NCBI RefSeq assembly: GCF_000190435.1
Contig: NC_015152.1
Location: 626,458-690,457, forward strand
Source of the DNA: Sphaerochaeta globosa str. Buddy
GTDB taxonomy: Bacteria; Spirochaetota; Spirochaetia; Sphaerochaetales; Sphaerochaetaceae
Reading direction: 5' to 3'
DNA length: 64,000 bases
Shown: piece after piece, positions 15,982 to 24,476 of the stretch
Numbering within the stretch: position 1 is the first letter of the stretch
Layout of the letters: each line of letters starts with the position of its first letter
Made by a program: the position numbers and the translations under genes
The notes under the pieces: generated by a model
What the model was told of the DNA's origin: nothing
What the model saw: the letters and a program-made list of their open reading frames with translations, nothing else
Databases searched by the model: none

Positions 15982-16645
15982 AGAACTTGATTCGCTTGGC
16001 TATGGTGAGTACTGCACTATTGGCTCCATAATATGCCAAGGCAACCAAGGTATAGAGCAGAATGACCTGATACGAATACTTGAATTTTCCCATAATGATG
16101 GTTGCATTCATCATGAGTTCCGATATCCCGACTACTTGCAGAAAAGAGGTATCCTTCAGGCAGGTTACAAACTGGCCGAGCATGGGTACCAGTATCTTTC
16201 TCAATGCTTGGGGAAAGATGATGTAGCGAAGAGTCTTGTACCGTGAGAACCCTTGGCTAGCAGCGGCTTCCCATTGTCCTTTGGGTATTCCGTTCAATCC
16301 TCCCCGTAGGATTTCGGCAACCATGGCACTGGTAAACACGGTCATTGCCACAATGCCGGAGAATACTGCCTTATCGGGAATACGAATACCCAATATGACC
16401 GATGGCAACAACAGCCGAAAGCTGAGTATGAACAAGAGCAGGGGAATATTCCGTACGGAATCGATGTATAGAGCGGCAAGCTTGGCTGCCGGCCCCTTGC
16501 CAAGGTATCGGGCGATCCCGAGGACTGAACCAAACACGAAACTGAGGCAAATGGAGATGAGTGCAATGAACAAGGTCATCCCCAACCCTTTGGATAGGAA
16601 TACCAGTACTTCGGGTATGCTGTAGGGATCAAACAATTCAATCAT
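15980..16645 (-). CDS. Polar amino-acid ABC transporter permease (second subunit)
   Basis: 221 residues with about five membrane helices. The EAA-type loop for contact with the ATPase is GGLNGIPKGQWEAAASQGFS near residue 125. It matches the HisMQ/GlnP group of permeases. Four bases separate it from the upstream permease stop, so the two are co-translated. It is the last gene of the ATPase-binding protein-permease-permease operon. A damaged copy of its 3' half lies at 14583-14909. Confidence 0.9.
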   Translation of the reverse strand: MIELFDPYSIPEVLVFLSKGLGMTLFIALISICLSFVFGSVLGIARYLGKGPAAKLAALYIDSVRNIPLLLFILSFRLLLPSVILGIRIPDKAVFSGIVAMTVFTSAMVAEILRGGLNGIPKGQWEAAASQGFSRYKTLRYIIFPQALRKILVPMLGQFVTCLKDTSFLQVVGISELMMNATIIMGKFKYSYQVILLYTLVALAYYGANSAVLTIAKRIKF

Positions 16646-16649
16646 TATT

Positions 16650-17303
16650 TCACCTCACCTTTGCTTCCATTCGCTTCACCAGCCTGCTCAGGGGAAGGCA
16701 AATACTCAAATACAGCAAACCTGTCACCAGAAAGGTGGGACCGTACACGGCAGTCTCGCTTGCCCAGGAATCTGAGCGGTACATGAGATCGCCCCCTGCA
16801 ATCATGGCAAGGACCGAGGAGTTCTTTATAAGGTTCACTGCTTGGTTTGTCAGAGAGGGAAGGGCGATTTTCATGGCTTGAGGGATTACCACATGCACCA
16901 TGGTCTGTAGGTAGGAAAAGCCCTGGCTCATTGACGCTTCTGATTGTTGCTTGGGAATGGCGAGTATGGAAGCTTCTACGACTGCGATGCCAAAGGCGCC
17001 GGTGTAAAGGGCCAGTCCCAGGCAACCAACTGCGAAGGGCGATAGGACTAATCCCATCCGAGGCAGTACGTAGTAGAAGAAGAAAATCTGCACTACCAAG
17101 GGAGTATTCTGAAAGAGGCTCATGTACAACCAAAGGCCCTTTCTCCAGATTCTTGCCTGTGAACAGCGAAGTATTCCACCGATCAGGCTGATAAGCAGCG
17201 TGAGGACGAGGGCAAGCAAAGAGACTGCCAGAGTCATCCCAAATCCAGCCAAGAAAATGGAAAAGTCAGTAAACAGGCGTTCCCACATCCACAATTTGAA
17301 CAC
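16650..17303 (-). CDS. Polar amino-acid ABC transporter permease (first subunit)
   Basis: 217 residues starting at a GTG (17303) with GGGAG six bases before it. Hydrophobic segments follow MTLAVSLLALVLTLL, and the EAA loop is ILAIPKQQSEASMSQGFSYL. It pairs with the product of the next gene to make the membrane channel for an amino acid of the glutamate, aspartate, glutamine or histidine type. The hairpin upstream separates it from the binding-protein gene. Confidence 0.9.
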   Translation of the reverse strand: MFKLWMWERLFTDFSIFLAGFGMTLAVSLLALVLTLLISLIGGILRCSQARIWRKGLWLYMSLFQNTPLVVQIFFFYYVLPRMGLVLSPFAVGCLGLALYTGAFGIAVVEASILAIPKQQSEASMSQGFSYLQTMVHVVIPQAMKIALPSLTNQAVNLIKNSSVLAMIAGGDLMYRSDSWASETAVYGPTFLVTGLLYLSICLPLSRLVKRMEAKVR

Positions 17304-17332
17304 AAAGTACTCCCTTACGAATGAAAATAAAC

Positions 17333-17358
17333 CCTACCCCCTTTCACAAGGGGGTAGG
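17333..17358 (-). terminator. Intercistronic hairpin after the binding-protein gene
   Basis: CCTACCCCCTT / AAGGGGGTAGG with a four-base loop lies between the binding-protein and permease genes. It lacks a clear U-run, so it more likely stabilises or attenuates the upstream message than stops it fully. Confidence 0.6.
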
Positions 17359-17375
17359 AAGAACAGAACTGATGG

Positions 17376-18173
17376 TTATCGCAAACCCCATGCGGTAAGC
17401 ATCGAACTCATGTGACCGGTTGCCTCCAAGTCGGCAATAGTGGCATTCACTGCTTCAAGCAATGCAGTGTTTCCTTTCTTGACTGCGATGCCGTAATCCT
17501 GTTTGGCAAATCGTTCGGTAAGCAGTTTTGTAGAGTCTTCCATGTACCCGTTCAGGATGGCGAAATCTACGCTGAAGGCATCCACCCTCCCACTGTCCAA
17601 GGCAACTTTAATCTCTGGATAGGTTGCGAATTCGTTGAACTTAAGTGTTATGCCAGCTTCTGCAGCACCGGCTTCCAGGCTCTTCTTGGTGGTGGCACTC
17701 TGTGCTACACCGATGGTTTTTCCTGCAAGGTCGGAGAATACTGCATAGGGCGATGCTTTCTTGACCATTACGGCTACTGCATCCACATAGTAGATGGTGG
17801 AGAAGTCCCAGCTTTTGCGGCGTTCTTCGGTTACGGTAAAGGTAGCAGCAACCATATCCAATTCACCGGTGTCCAACAAGGGGCCTCTGGTTTTTGCGGT
17901 GACTGGGGTGAGCTTGATGGCATTCTCATCGCCGAAAATTCGTTTTGCAACTGCCTTTGCGAGGTCTATTTCAAACCCTTCGATTTCTCCGGTATTGATG
18001 TTCTTATATCCAAAGGAGGGAACATCCACTTTACATCCGACACTCAGGTACCCTTTTGCCTTCAATGCGGCCAAAGGATCGGATACGGCAGACTCTTTCG
18101 TCCCTGCAGCAAACAGGGGTGAGAGCACAGCGATGAGCAGCAGGACAACAACAGAGCATTTGGTGTTCTTCAT
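17376..18173 (-). CDS. Polar amino-acid ABC transporter substrate-binding protein (SBP family 3)
   Basis: 265 residues from the ATG at 18173 (GAGGAA upstream). Signal peptide MKNTKCSVVVLLLIAVLSPLFAAG. The mature part has the family-3 hallmarks GYLSVGCKVDVPSFGYKN, IEGFEIDLAKAVAKRI and MVAATFTVTEERR. GFEIDLAKAVAKR is the classic signature. Close relatives bind acidic or amide amino acids; the exact ligand is not deducible here. Encoded between the ATPase and permease genes. Confidence 0.9.
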   Translation of the reverse strand: MKNTKCSVVVLLLIAVLSPLFAAGTKESAVSDPLAALKAKGYLSVGCKVDVPSFGYKNINTGEIEGFEIDLAKAVAKRIFGDENAIKLTPVTAKTRGPLLDTGELDMVAATFTVTEERRKSWDFSTIYYVDAVAVMVKKASPYAVFSDLAGKTIGVAQSATTKKSLEAGAAEAGITLKFNEFATYPEIKVALDSGRVDAFSVDFAILNGYMEDSTKLLTERFAKQDYGIAVKKGNTALLEAVNATIADLEATGHMSSMLTAWGLR

Positions 18174-18217
18174 GAGATTCCTCACTTGCAATAGATTCAT
18201 TCCCAGTAACACTGGTC

Positions 18218-18967
18218 TCAGGCACTTTTCAGAATTTTTGAGAGGAACTGTTTGGTTCTCTCTTGCTTTGGTGTATTGAACACCTCGGCAGGGCTTCCGT
18301 CCTCGACAATGCGTCCACCGTCAAGGAAGAGCACCCTGTCAGCGATGGATCTGGCAAACCCCATTTCATGGGTAACCACTACCATGGTTATATTCTTCTC
18401 ATGGGCTATGTTTTGCATGATTTCCAATACTTCGCTAATCATCTCGGGGTCGAGAGCGCTGGTTGGTTCATCAAACAACAGCACCGGGGGGCGCATGCAT
18501 AATGCACGGGCAATGGCGACACGCTGCTGCTGGCCTCCTGAGAGTTGGGCAGGGTAGGCATCGGCTTTCTCTTCCAATCCAACCTGCCTGAGGTGCTCCA
18601 TTGCACAATCAACTGCAGAAGAGCGGCTTTCTTTGCGTAGTTTCTGGGGAGCAAGGCACAGGTTGTCTAGTACTGTCATGTGGGGGTAGAGGTTGAATTG
18701 TTGGAAGACCATTCCTATTCCTTCCCGGATTTTGCACAGCTCCCGGCCTCGTTTGGTTGTCAGTTCATGTCCGTCGACAATTACGCATCCTTGCTGGGGT
18801 CGCTCAAAGAGGTTGATACACCGAAGCAGGGTGCTTTTACCTCCTCCTGAGGGACCGATGATTACAGTCTTTGAACCATGGGGGATATCGAGATTGATGG
18901 AATCGAGTACTTGCAGGGATCCGAATCGCATGGTCACGTCTCGTAAGCTGATGATTGGTGCATTCAT
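18218..18967 (-). CDS. Polar amino-acid ABC transporter ATP-binding protein (GlnQ-like)
   Basis: 249 residues from the ATG at 18967, with GGAGG upstream. Walker [10 protein letters not shown] near residue 35, Q-loop [16 protein letters not shown], signature LSGGQQQR, Walker [15 protein letters not shown] and switch histidine VTHEMGFA are all intact. It energises the two permeases downstream. First gene of the operon, behind a promoter and a terminator-like hairpin. Confidence 0.92.
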   Translation of the reverse strand: MNAPIISLRDVTMRFGSLQVLDSINLDIPHGSKTVIIGPSGGGKSTLLRCINLFERPQQGCVIVDGHELTTKRGRELCKIREGIGMVFQQFNLYPHMTVLDNLCLAPQKLRKESRSSAVDCAMEHLRQVGLEEKADAYPAQLSGGQQQRVAIARALCMRPPVLLFDEPTSALDPEMISEVLEIMQNIAHEKNITMVVVTHEMGFARSIADRVLFLDGGRIVEDGSPAEVFNTPKQERTKQFLSKILKSA

Positions 18968-18990
18968 AAGATTTCTTCCCTCCAAGGAAT

Positions 18991-19035
18991 AAAAAAAAGA
19001 AGCCCAAGCACGCTCACTGCGTATTGGACTTCTTT
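18991..19035 (-). terminator. Leader terminator (attenuator) ahead of the amino-acid transporter operon
   Basis: Minus strand: AAAGAAGTCCAATACGC pairs with GCGTGCTTGGGCTTCTTT around a five-base loop and is followed by eight U residues, only about 24 bases before the first gene's start codon. It begins within a few bases of the predicted transcription start. This is a full intrinsic terminator in a 5' leader. No competing hairpin or leader peptide is obvious. Confidence 0.75.
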
Positions 19036-19046
19036 GTCTTTCGGCT

Positions 19047-19076
19047 ATTCTATACAAATACTGGATGTTTATGCAA
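19047..19076 (-). promoter_or_regulatory. Promoter of the amino-acid transporter operon
   Basis: TTGCAT (19071-19076), 18 bases and TAGAAT (19047-19052); TATAGA two bases upstream with a 16-base spacer is an alternative -10. Confidence 0.6.
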
Positions 19077-19141
19077 CGGGTATGTAAAAAGAACCTAAAT
19101 TATGTTGACAGCCTCCAAAAACCATGCATAAAGGGTAGCAT

Positions 19142-19759
19142 TCAAAGGCTTTCAGAGGAGACAGTACCTGGTATGGTTGTCCAAGTTGACTTGTAAGGAT
19201 CAAACTTGAGTAGTTGCGAAGATGAAATGATGTAACTCTCAAATTTCAGATCATCCACCCCAGCGATAGGGGCGTATTCGCCGATGAATAATATTGGATC
19301 AGAATTTGTATCCGAATCCGTCATACGGGTTTGATAAGCAAGTGCGTATGGGTCATACGATTCCGTAGTTTTTCCATACCCGACGAGAACCTTTGCATCA
19401 GCATCGATGAGCAGCAAATGAGAGAATTTTTTAGAGCTGCCAGCTTTGACGTCCAGCTTGTTGTCATGGTCGAAAGCCACCTGAATCCGCTTCAGCCAAA
19501 CTGTATCGACTCTATTCCCTATGCAGCACGTTTTAGGTACAAGATCTTCTTTGCTGTAAAAAGCATAATCCAAAGAATTGTATTCTGGCTGCACAAACAG
19601 GCCCAGTCTATCCGACAGTTCGAAGACAGTATTACGTATATAGGAGTTCATGGTTTTCTTTGACCGAAGTGCAGCGTAATACGCAGAGGAAGAATTCTTG
19701 TTGATTTCAATCCAAAGGCGATGAATCTCTTGCAATCTCTCCATAGCTTGTGTCTCCAT
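19142..19759 (-). CDS. Hypothetical protein
   Basis: 205 residues; GGAGGAG precedes the ATG at 19759. No signal peptide or membrane segment. An N-terminal helix-rich part (METQAMERLQEIHRLW) is followed by a mixed region with HLLLIDADAKVLVGYGK near residue 115. No family recognised. Monocistronic, flanked by repeat elements on its upstream side (19862-19935) and by the transporter promoter downstream. Confidence 0.6.
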   Translation of the reverse strand: METQAMERLQEIHRLWIEINKNSSSAYYAALRSKKTMNSYIRNTVFELSDRLGLFVQPEYNSLDYAFYSKEDLVPKTCCIGNRVDTVWLKRIQVAFDHDNKLDVKAGSSKKFSHLLLIDADAKVLVGYGKTTESYDPYALAYQTRMTDSDTNSDPILFIGEYAPIAGVDDLKFESYIISSSQLLKFDPYKSTWTTIPGTVSSESL

Positions 19760-19861
19760 TCACAACTCCTCCAAGGAAATACCTGATTTGAGGGTAGCAT
19801 TTTTCTCTCTTGAAAGAAAGAAAACAGCAATCAAAAACAGCAGCCTGACCCATAGACAAAC

Positions 19862-19935
19862 CGAAGGCCGACCATTGCTGATCAGCCTTGTGGGGTTAGT
19901 GGAATCCTTAAGCTTCTACCTGGTACCCTTCAATT
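19862..19935. repeat. Dispersed repeat: element I plus partial element II
   Basis: CGAAGGCCGACCATTGCTGA followed by TCAGCCTTGTGGGG, then GGAATCC and TACCTGGTACCC. Confidence 0.65.
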
Positions 19936-20035
19936 AGGTTGTCCGATGGTCCAGACCTCAAAGGTTGCAGGGCTATTGTTTTTGAAATCAGTTGATTGTA
20001 GTATATAAGTAAGAAAATCTTACAAGGAGATGTTT

Positions 20036-20308
20036 ATGGATATGCAAGTTCTAACAGTCTCATCAAAAGGACAAATTGCTATTCCTGTCGAAATGCGCAA
20101 GCGTCTTTCTATTACGAGTGGTACTCGTCTAGTGGCATACGCTTCGGGTGACGTTATTATGCTCAAGATAGTAAAACTGCCGACGATAGAGGACTTTGAT
20201 GTTGCTTTGAGTGAAGCTCAGAATCTTGCTGCTTCATCTGGTCTGAATGAGGATGATGTGAACACAATCATCAAATCGTATCGTCAGCGTAGAAGGATTG
20301 GTAAGTGA
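20036..20308 (+). CDS. AbrB/SpoVT-family antitoxin
   Basis: 90 residues from the ATG at 20036, six bases after AAGGAG; an ATG at 20030 overlaps the ribosome site. The N-terminus VLTVSSKGQIAIPVEMRKRL is the swapped-hairpin AbrB DNA-binding motif. The C-terminal half would hold the toxin-binding segment. It overlaps the downstream PIN gene by four bases (GTGA). Such antitoxins usually repress their own promoter. Confidence 0.85.
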   Translation: MDMQVLTVSSKGQIAIPVEMRKRLSITSGTRLVAYASGDVIMLKIVKLPTIEDFDVALSEAQNLAASSGLNEDDVNTIIKSYRQRRRIGK

Positions 20309-20706
20309 AGATTGTCATTGATACCAATGTTTTCATTTCAGGCATTTTCTTTGGAGGCTATCCAAAGAGAATTATCAGAGCGGTGGCTACGCAAGAGTTG
20401 GACGCTTGTGCTTCTCCCCAAATACTCGAGGAATATCAGGAAATCACCCAAGAAATGATTGCTAGACTTCAAGGTAAAATTGATGAAGACGCATTATCTT
20501 TATTCTTTCAGAATCTGGAGATGGTCTTGCCATCTGCACATATAGAACTGTGCAGAGATCCTGATGATGATAAGTTCCTTGCATGTGCAAAGGACTCAGG
20601 AGCTTTATACATTTGTAGTGGTGATAAAGATCTATTAGTCTTGGAGAAATTTGAGAATATTCAAATCATCACAGCAAGGGAATTCTGCGAAAGGTTTCTT
20701 GTTTGA
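20305..20706 (+). CDS. PIN-domain toxin (putative ribonuclease)
   Basis: 133 residues, starting at the GTG overlapping the antitoxin stop codon. KIVIDTNVFISGIF holds the first catalytic Asp; CRDPDDDKFLACA and GDKDLL supply further acidic residues of the PIN active site. Members of this subgroup are annotated as toxin components that cleave RNA. All acidic motifs are intact, so the pair looks functional. Confidence 0.87.
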   Translation: MKIVIDTNVFISGIFFGGYPKRIIRAVATQELDACASPQILEEYQEITQEMIARLQGKIDEDALSLFFQNLEMVLPSAHIELCRDPDDDKFLACAKDSGALYICSGDKDLLVLEKFENIQIITAREFCERFLV

Positions 20707-20742
20707 TAGTATCCTGTTATTGAGTGCTATTTAGCCTCATAA

Positions 20743-20804
20743 CCAAAGGCCGACCAGTTCTGATCAGCCTTTGGTTTATGGAATCCGTATCTGGTGCCGA
20801 CGGT
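20743..20804. repeat. Dispersed repeat: element I (perfect hairpin form) plus partial element II
   Basis: CCAAAGGC and GCCTTTGG form the two arms of a hairpin around GACCAGTTCTGATCA, followed by ATGGAATCCGTATCTGGTGC. Confidence 0.7.
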
Positions 20805-20821
20805 TATAACAATATACTTCG

Positions 20822-21046
20822 CTATGATTCTAAATACTTAATTAAAGCATCTTTTGATATGAATTGGCCATCTCTGGTACTTTTTACTCTCTTTGCATGT
20901 TGCCATTCGCCAACCAAATACGAATAGCGGGTTTTGAATTGCCTTCGAAGATGCAAAATCACCTCTTTCAGTTCTTCAATTGAAGCATTATCTAGATTTA
21001 ATTCCTCTAACAAATTCATCGCATCTAGTTCATTGTTGATTTTCAT
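20822..21046 (-). CDS. Small hypothetical protein
   Basis: 74 residues from the ATG at 21046, nine bases after GGAG. Leucine-rich acidic N-terminus (INNELDAMNLLEELNLDN) suggests a helical or coiled-coil segment; C-terminus is basic. No family recognised. The IS66 element has inserted about 40 bases upstream of its start and may have cut it from its promoter. Confidence 0.45.
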   Translation of the reverse strand: MKINNELDAMNLLEELNLDNASIEELKEVILHLRRQFKTRYSYLVGEWQHAKRVKSTRDGQFISKDALIKYLES

Positions 21047-21086
21047 AAGTATGTTCTCCAAGCGTGTCAAGATTGATTCCCATGTC

Positions 21087-22892
21087 GTAACTACTCAGGT
21101 CACCTAACAGGCTGATTCAGAAAATCAAGAGAGAACGTACCTGCAAAGACCTGGGATAGTGCCTCTATTGGACCGAGCCCGTTTTTGCGGCAAGTATCGA
21201 TGATGGAGAATATGGTAGCGAAACGCTCCCCTCCATCACTTGCTCTGAACGTGCCAGCTATCTGTATTTTTTTCTTCGGAAGGCGATAAGACTTCTCCGC
21301 AATATTATTTGAGTACGGGACGTTGAAGTCAGTGAAGAATCTCATCACATCGGCCTTGAGTTTCTGCAACCTGTCCACCAAACTCCGGGCTGTACCCTTC
21401 CTTGGCCTTCCCCTGCCTTTTTTTAGCACCTTGGGGATGGGGTTCCTTCTGATCCCGCTCCCCACTATCTTGTCATACTGGTTACTGAAACCCTTGAGCA
21501 TGGTACTGGGGGCCTTGGTGACACCCTCGGCAAGAAGCTTGTTCTTGGTCACATACATACTCATCAGCAGCTTCTGGAACTGTCTTGCCCATCTTTGCTT
21601 GTAGTTGTCAGTGACACCCTGCAGCTCACGGTCTATATGGGCACAGCAGAGTGCGTGGGCAGCACCAGCATAGTCCTTGTGGTAATAGGAACTCCAGCAA
21701 TCGTGGACTGCCACACCCTTGAAATGAGGAAGCACCCCACAATCGTCGATACCTGGCTTGCCCCTTTTTGGACTGCTGACAAGGAGTGTCAGGTCCTTGG
21801 TGGATGCGGTATGCATCCAGTGGTTCTTGCCACAGACGCGGATGCCTGTCTCGTCAAAGCCGATGCTATGGGAGTCGAGCAGCAGCTTCCTGAGCTTGGG
21901 AAGCTGCTGCTTGCATTTGTCTGAGCAGGAAAGGATCATGTTGTTCACCGTCGCATCACTCATGGTGATTCCGGCAAGGGCATTGATTGTCTCTGCTATC
22001 CTGGACATGCTCATCATCCCAAAGGAACTCAGGGTGACAACCAGGGACTTGAGCGTATCACCGTACTGGAAGTGTGAATTGACACCTGCAGGATATTCCC
22101 CTCTGATGATCGCCCCTCCCTGTATGGGACAACTGTATTGCACCTGGTCAAATTGTGTCTGGTAAGCCTGTATGGCCAAATCGACGACATTACGCGAACC
22201 GACAACGGTGGCCTCACATTTGCCGAAAAGGGGACAACCTTCACAATCTTTGGGCAGACAGCGCTCAATTGCATCAGGTGCTGACTTGAGTTCCATTGTC
22301 TTGTCGGGATGGCCTTTCTGTCCGCCATTGGTCTTCTTGGTCGTACCTTTGCCATTCCTGCTATTGAGGGTGGATGGCTTCGGATTGGGCTTTTTGCAGA
22401 AATCCGTCGAGGGTGGCTTGCTGCTGTTGGAACTGTCCTTGTTCACCTGTTCCCTGAGATTGGCAAGTTCAGCATCTTTTTCCTTGATGATTGACTTGAG
22501 CTCTGTAATGGCTTTGGTGAATTCCTTGGCCTGTGCCTGACTGGATTTCTGCAGCTCCTTGTTCTGGCTGAGGAGTTCTGATACCTGGGATACCAATCGG
22601 GAATTGGACATGGCTAGCAAATCAATCTTATGATTGAGCTGCTCAAAATCCTTCCTGTTGTTCCCTTTCTGGTCCATCTAATTCCTCTCTTACAATGGAG
22701 TTAGTGTAATATAAAAGGGGTTTAAATGCAACTAGAAAACGATATATTACAAGGATTTAGAGCCCCTTTAGGGAAGGTTTCGAGCCCTAATTGCCAACGG
22801 TCAATAACTGGGGAAAAGAACTTTTTGGGTCTTTGCAAAGCAAAGGGACTGGCTCAAAAGAGAGAATGATGGTTAGACACCTGAGTAGTTAC
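21087..22892 (-). mobile_element. IS66-family insertion sequence with intact ends and target duplication
   Basis: Inverted repeats begin GTAACTACTCAGGT at 21087 and end ACCTGAGTAGTTAC at 22892. Both sides are flanked by the 8-base direct repeat CCCATGTC (21079-21086 and 22893-22900). GTAA termini and 8-base duplications are typical of IS66. The 1806-base element has a single gene, a tnpC-like transposase, without tnpA and tnpB, as in the ISBst12 subgroup. Perfect duplication implies recent insertion. Confidence 0.93.
21100..22677 (-). CDS. IS66-family (ISBst12-like) transposase
   Basis: 525 residues. An N-terminal coiled coil (about 10-85), a Ser/Pro/Lys-rich linker with SSNSSKPPS typical of IS66, a zinc-finger-like CEGCPLFGKC segment (about 150), and the DDE core. 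Catalytic residues appear in GFDETGIR, AVHDCWSSYY and AEKSYRLPKKK. Length is normal for the family and no break is seen, so the enzyme should be active. It fills almost the whole element. Confidence 0.93.
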   Translation of the reverse strand: MDQKGNNRKDFEQLNHKIDLLAMSNSRLVSQVSELLSQNKELQKSSQAQAKEFTKAITELKSIIKEKDAELANLREQVNKDSSNSSKPPSTDFCKKPNPKPSTLNSRNGKGTTKKTNGGQKGHPDKTMELKSAPDAIERCLPKDCEGCPLFGKCEATVVGSRNVVDLAIQAYQTQFDQVQYSCPIQGGAIIRGEYPAGVNSHFQYGDTLKSLVVTLSSFGMMSMSRIAETINALAGITMSDATVNNMILSCSDKCKQQLPKLRKLLLDSHSIGFDETGIRVCGKNHWMHTASTKDLTLLVSSPKRGKPGIDDCGVLPHFKGVAVHDCWSSYYHKDYAGAAHALCCAHIDRELQGVTDNYKQRWARQFQKLLMSMYVTKNKLLAEGVTKAPSTMLKGFSNQYDKIVGSGIRRNPIPKVLKKGRGRPRKGTARSLVDRLQKLKADVMRFFTDFNVPYSNNIAEKSYRLPKKKIQIAGTFRASDGGERFATIFSIIDTCRKNGLGPIEALSQVFAGTFSLDFLNQPVR

Positions 22893-23060
22893 CCCATGTC
22901 AAAGATATCACGCCTTCGGAGAAGGAGGGTATCCTTTTGAAAGAAATGAGAAAAGTCTGGATGGAGCTGTAAACCAGTATGGTCGCAGTCACTGGAAAAG
23001 TGTATCCAAATCGAGCTCCTGTCCATCAAAAAGTGTCTACCAAAACGTATGCATAGCAAA

Positions 23061-23290
23061 CCAAAGGCTGACCATTTCTGATCAGCCTTGTGGATTTATT
23101 GGACTTTCTAACTGGTACCCTATTCCCCGAAATCCTTCATTCAAACCGCTATCTTGCGATTCCTATGGAACTTGGGGAGGTTGTACTTGGTACCGATGGT
23201 TCCTCCCCTATTGCCCGAAATCCTTGATTCAGACCGCCATTCTGCGATTCCTGCGGACATTGTGGAAGTTGTACCTGGTACCGATAGTTG
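23061..23290. repeat. Dispersed repeat: element I followed by two element II copies
   Basis: CCAAAGGCTGACCATTTCTG at 23061, then AACTGGTACCC, then two element II units at 23136-23201 and 23222-23290, each ending in TGGTACCGAT. The surrounding 22901-23060 shows no gene. Confidence 0.75.
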
Positions 23291-23393
23291 CTTGCGCTGT
23301 TGATGCTGGGAGCTTTCTGCCTGTGACTCGGTTAATACTGAGGCATTCCTCTAATGGGGCAGCCATCTAAATAGCAACTTGACCTCTAGCAAG

Positions 23394-23534
23394 CCAAAGG
23401 CTGACCATTTCTGATTAGCCTTGTGGATTTATTGGACTTTCTAACTGGTACCCTATTCCCCGAAATCCTTCATTCAAACCGCCATCTTGCGATTCTTGTG
23501 AAAATTGTGGAAGTTGTACCTGGTACCGATGGTT
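23394..23534. repeat. Dispersed repeat: element I plus element II
   Basis: Almost a copy of 23061-23201 with small changes (GATTAGCC instead of GATCAGCC; CGCCATCTTGCGATTCTTG). Confidence 0.75.
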
Positions 23535-23673
23535 ATATGTCCCCAGAGCACCATCTGACGGCTTACAGAGCAATATATTTAAGATGGGCATCTTGACCTC
23601 GGTTCATTCCGGGAAATCCAAGGCTATCTGGGTTACTTCCCAAACAGTAGTTTTGCTCTTAGGCACAAAAACA

Positions 23674-23845
23674 CCAAAGGCCGATCATTTCTGATCAGCC
23701 TTGTGGTTTTATTGGATATTGTACCTGGAACCCTGTTTTTCAGAACCCTTCATTCAAACCGCCATCTTGCGATTCTTGTGGTAACTTTGGAATCCGTACC
23801 TGGTACCCATGGTTTTTTGGAATTCGTACCTGGTACCCATGGTTA
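23674..23845. repeat. Dispersed repeat: element I plus element II with a duplicated end
   Basis: Element I at 23674-23706, element II at 23748-23814, and the final TTTGGAAT-CGTACCTGGTACCCATGGTT unit occurs twice in a row, ending near the stop codon of family member D. Confidence 0.75.
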
Positions 23846-23860
23846 TCCGATGGTTAGTTT

Positions 23861-24460
23861 TTAGTTGACAGTATAGTTAAATGTGATATCACCAACATAA
23901 TTGCCTGCAGTCTTATTTGCTACGTTTGACTCTAAGGTAACTTGAACGGTTTTTACATCTCCCAGACGTAGGCCAGTACCTGCAGCAATTGTCATATAAG
24001 AAACAGCAGTTGTATTAGAAGCAGTGTTGTAAGGATTAGCACCTCCAGTGACAGTATAATCAATTGAATCAACAGTAGTTGTGACCTCAGTAGGAATTCC
24101 TTCGACATCTTGAGTCGTTGTAATGTTGTATTTAAGCTTGGATGCTTGAACTTTAACTTCAACTCCTAACCTGTTATTAGTCCTTGTCTGTAAATAACCG
24201 ACAATCTGAGCACTTGTCGAGCTAGTATTAACTGAATTAGCAGACAGTGCAGAATCATATACAGAACTAGATGCTCTAATTTCCGCAGCCTGCGCATTAG
24301 TCGTCCAACTAGTAGGAGTAGCAGCAGCTGTAATTTTCATCTCATTTATAGCATATACCGAAGTCTTAACAAATAATGACACATCAGCTGGCGCAGTAGC
24401 CGCAAACACACCAACCATTCCGATTACCAGGACCAACAGGATAGCAATTGTCTTTTTCAT
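23861..24460 (-). CDS. Small exported protein, paralogous family member D
   Basis: 199 residues from the ATG at 24460 (MKKTIAILLVLVIGMVGVFAA, signal cleavage near residue 21). The ATG further upstream lies in the leader hairpin and is not used. Mature part begins PADVSLFVKTSVYAINEMKIT, aligning with INKMKIT of members A-C, and ends AGNYVGDITFNYTVN. It is longer than A-C by about 20 residues and lacks the long spacer-free similarity of B and C. No cysteine in the mature part. Located 18 kb from the other three yet with the same promoter design. Function unknown. Confidence 0.78.
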   Translation of the reverse strand: MKKTIAILLVLVIGMVGVFAATAPADVSLFVKTSVYAINEMKITAAATPTSWTTNAQAAEIRASSSVYDSALSANSVNTSSTSAQIVGYLQTRTNNRLGVEVKVQASKLKYNITTTQDVEGIPTEVTTTVDSIDYTVTGGANPYNTASNTTAVSYMTIAAGTGLRLGDVKTVQVTLESNVANKTAGNYVGDITFNYTVN

Positions 24461-24476
24461 TTGTTCTTCCTTTTTA

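Noticed and set aside
22901-23860. CRISPR array suspected because of repeated short segments
   Set aside because: Repeat units differ in length, have no regular spacing and no equal-length spacers, and no cas gene is present.
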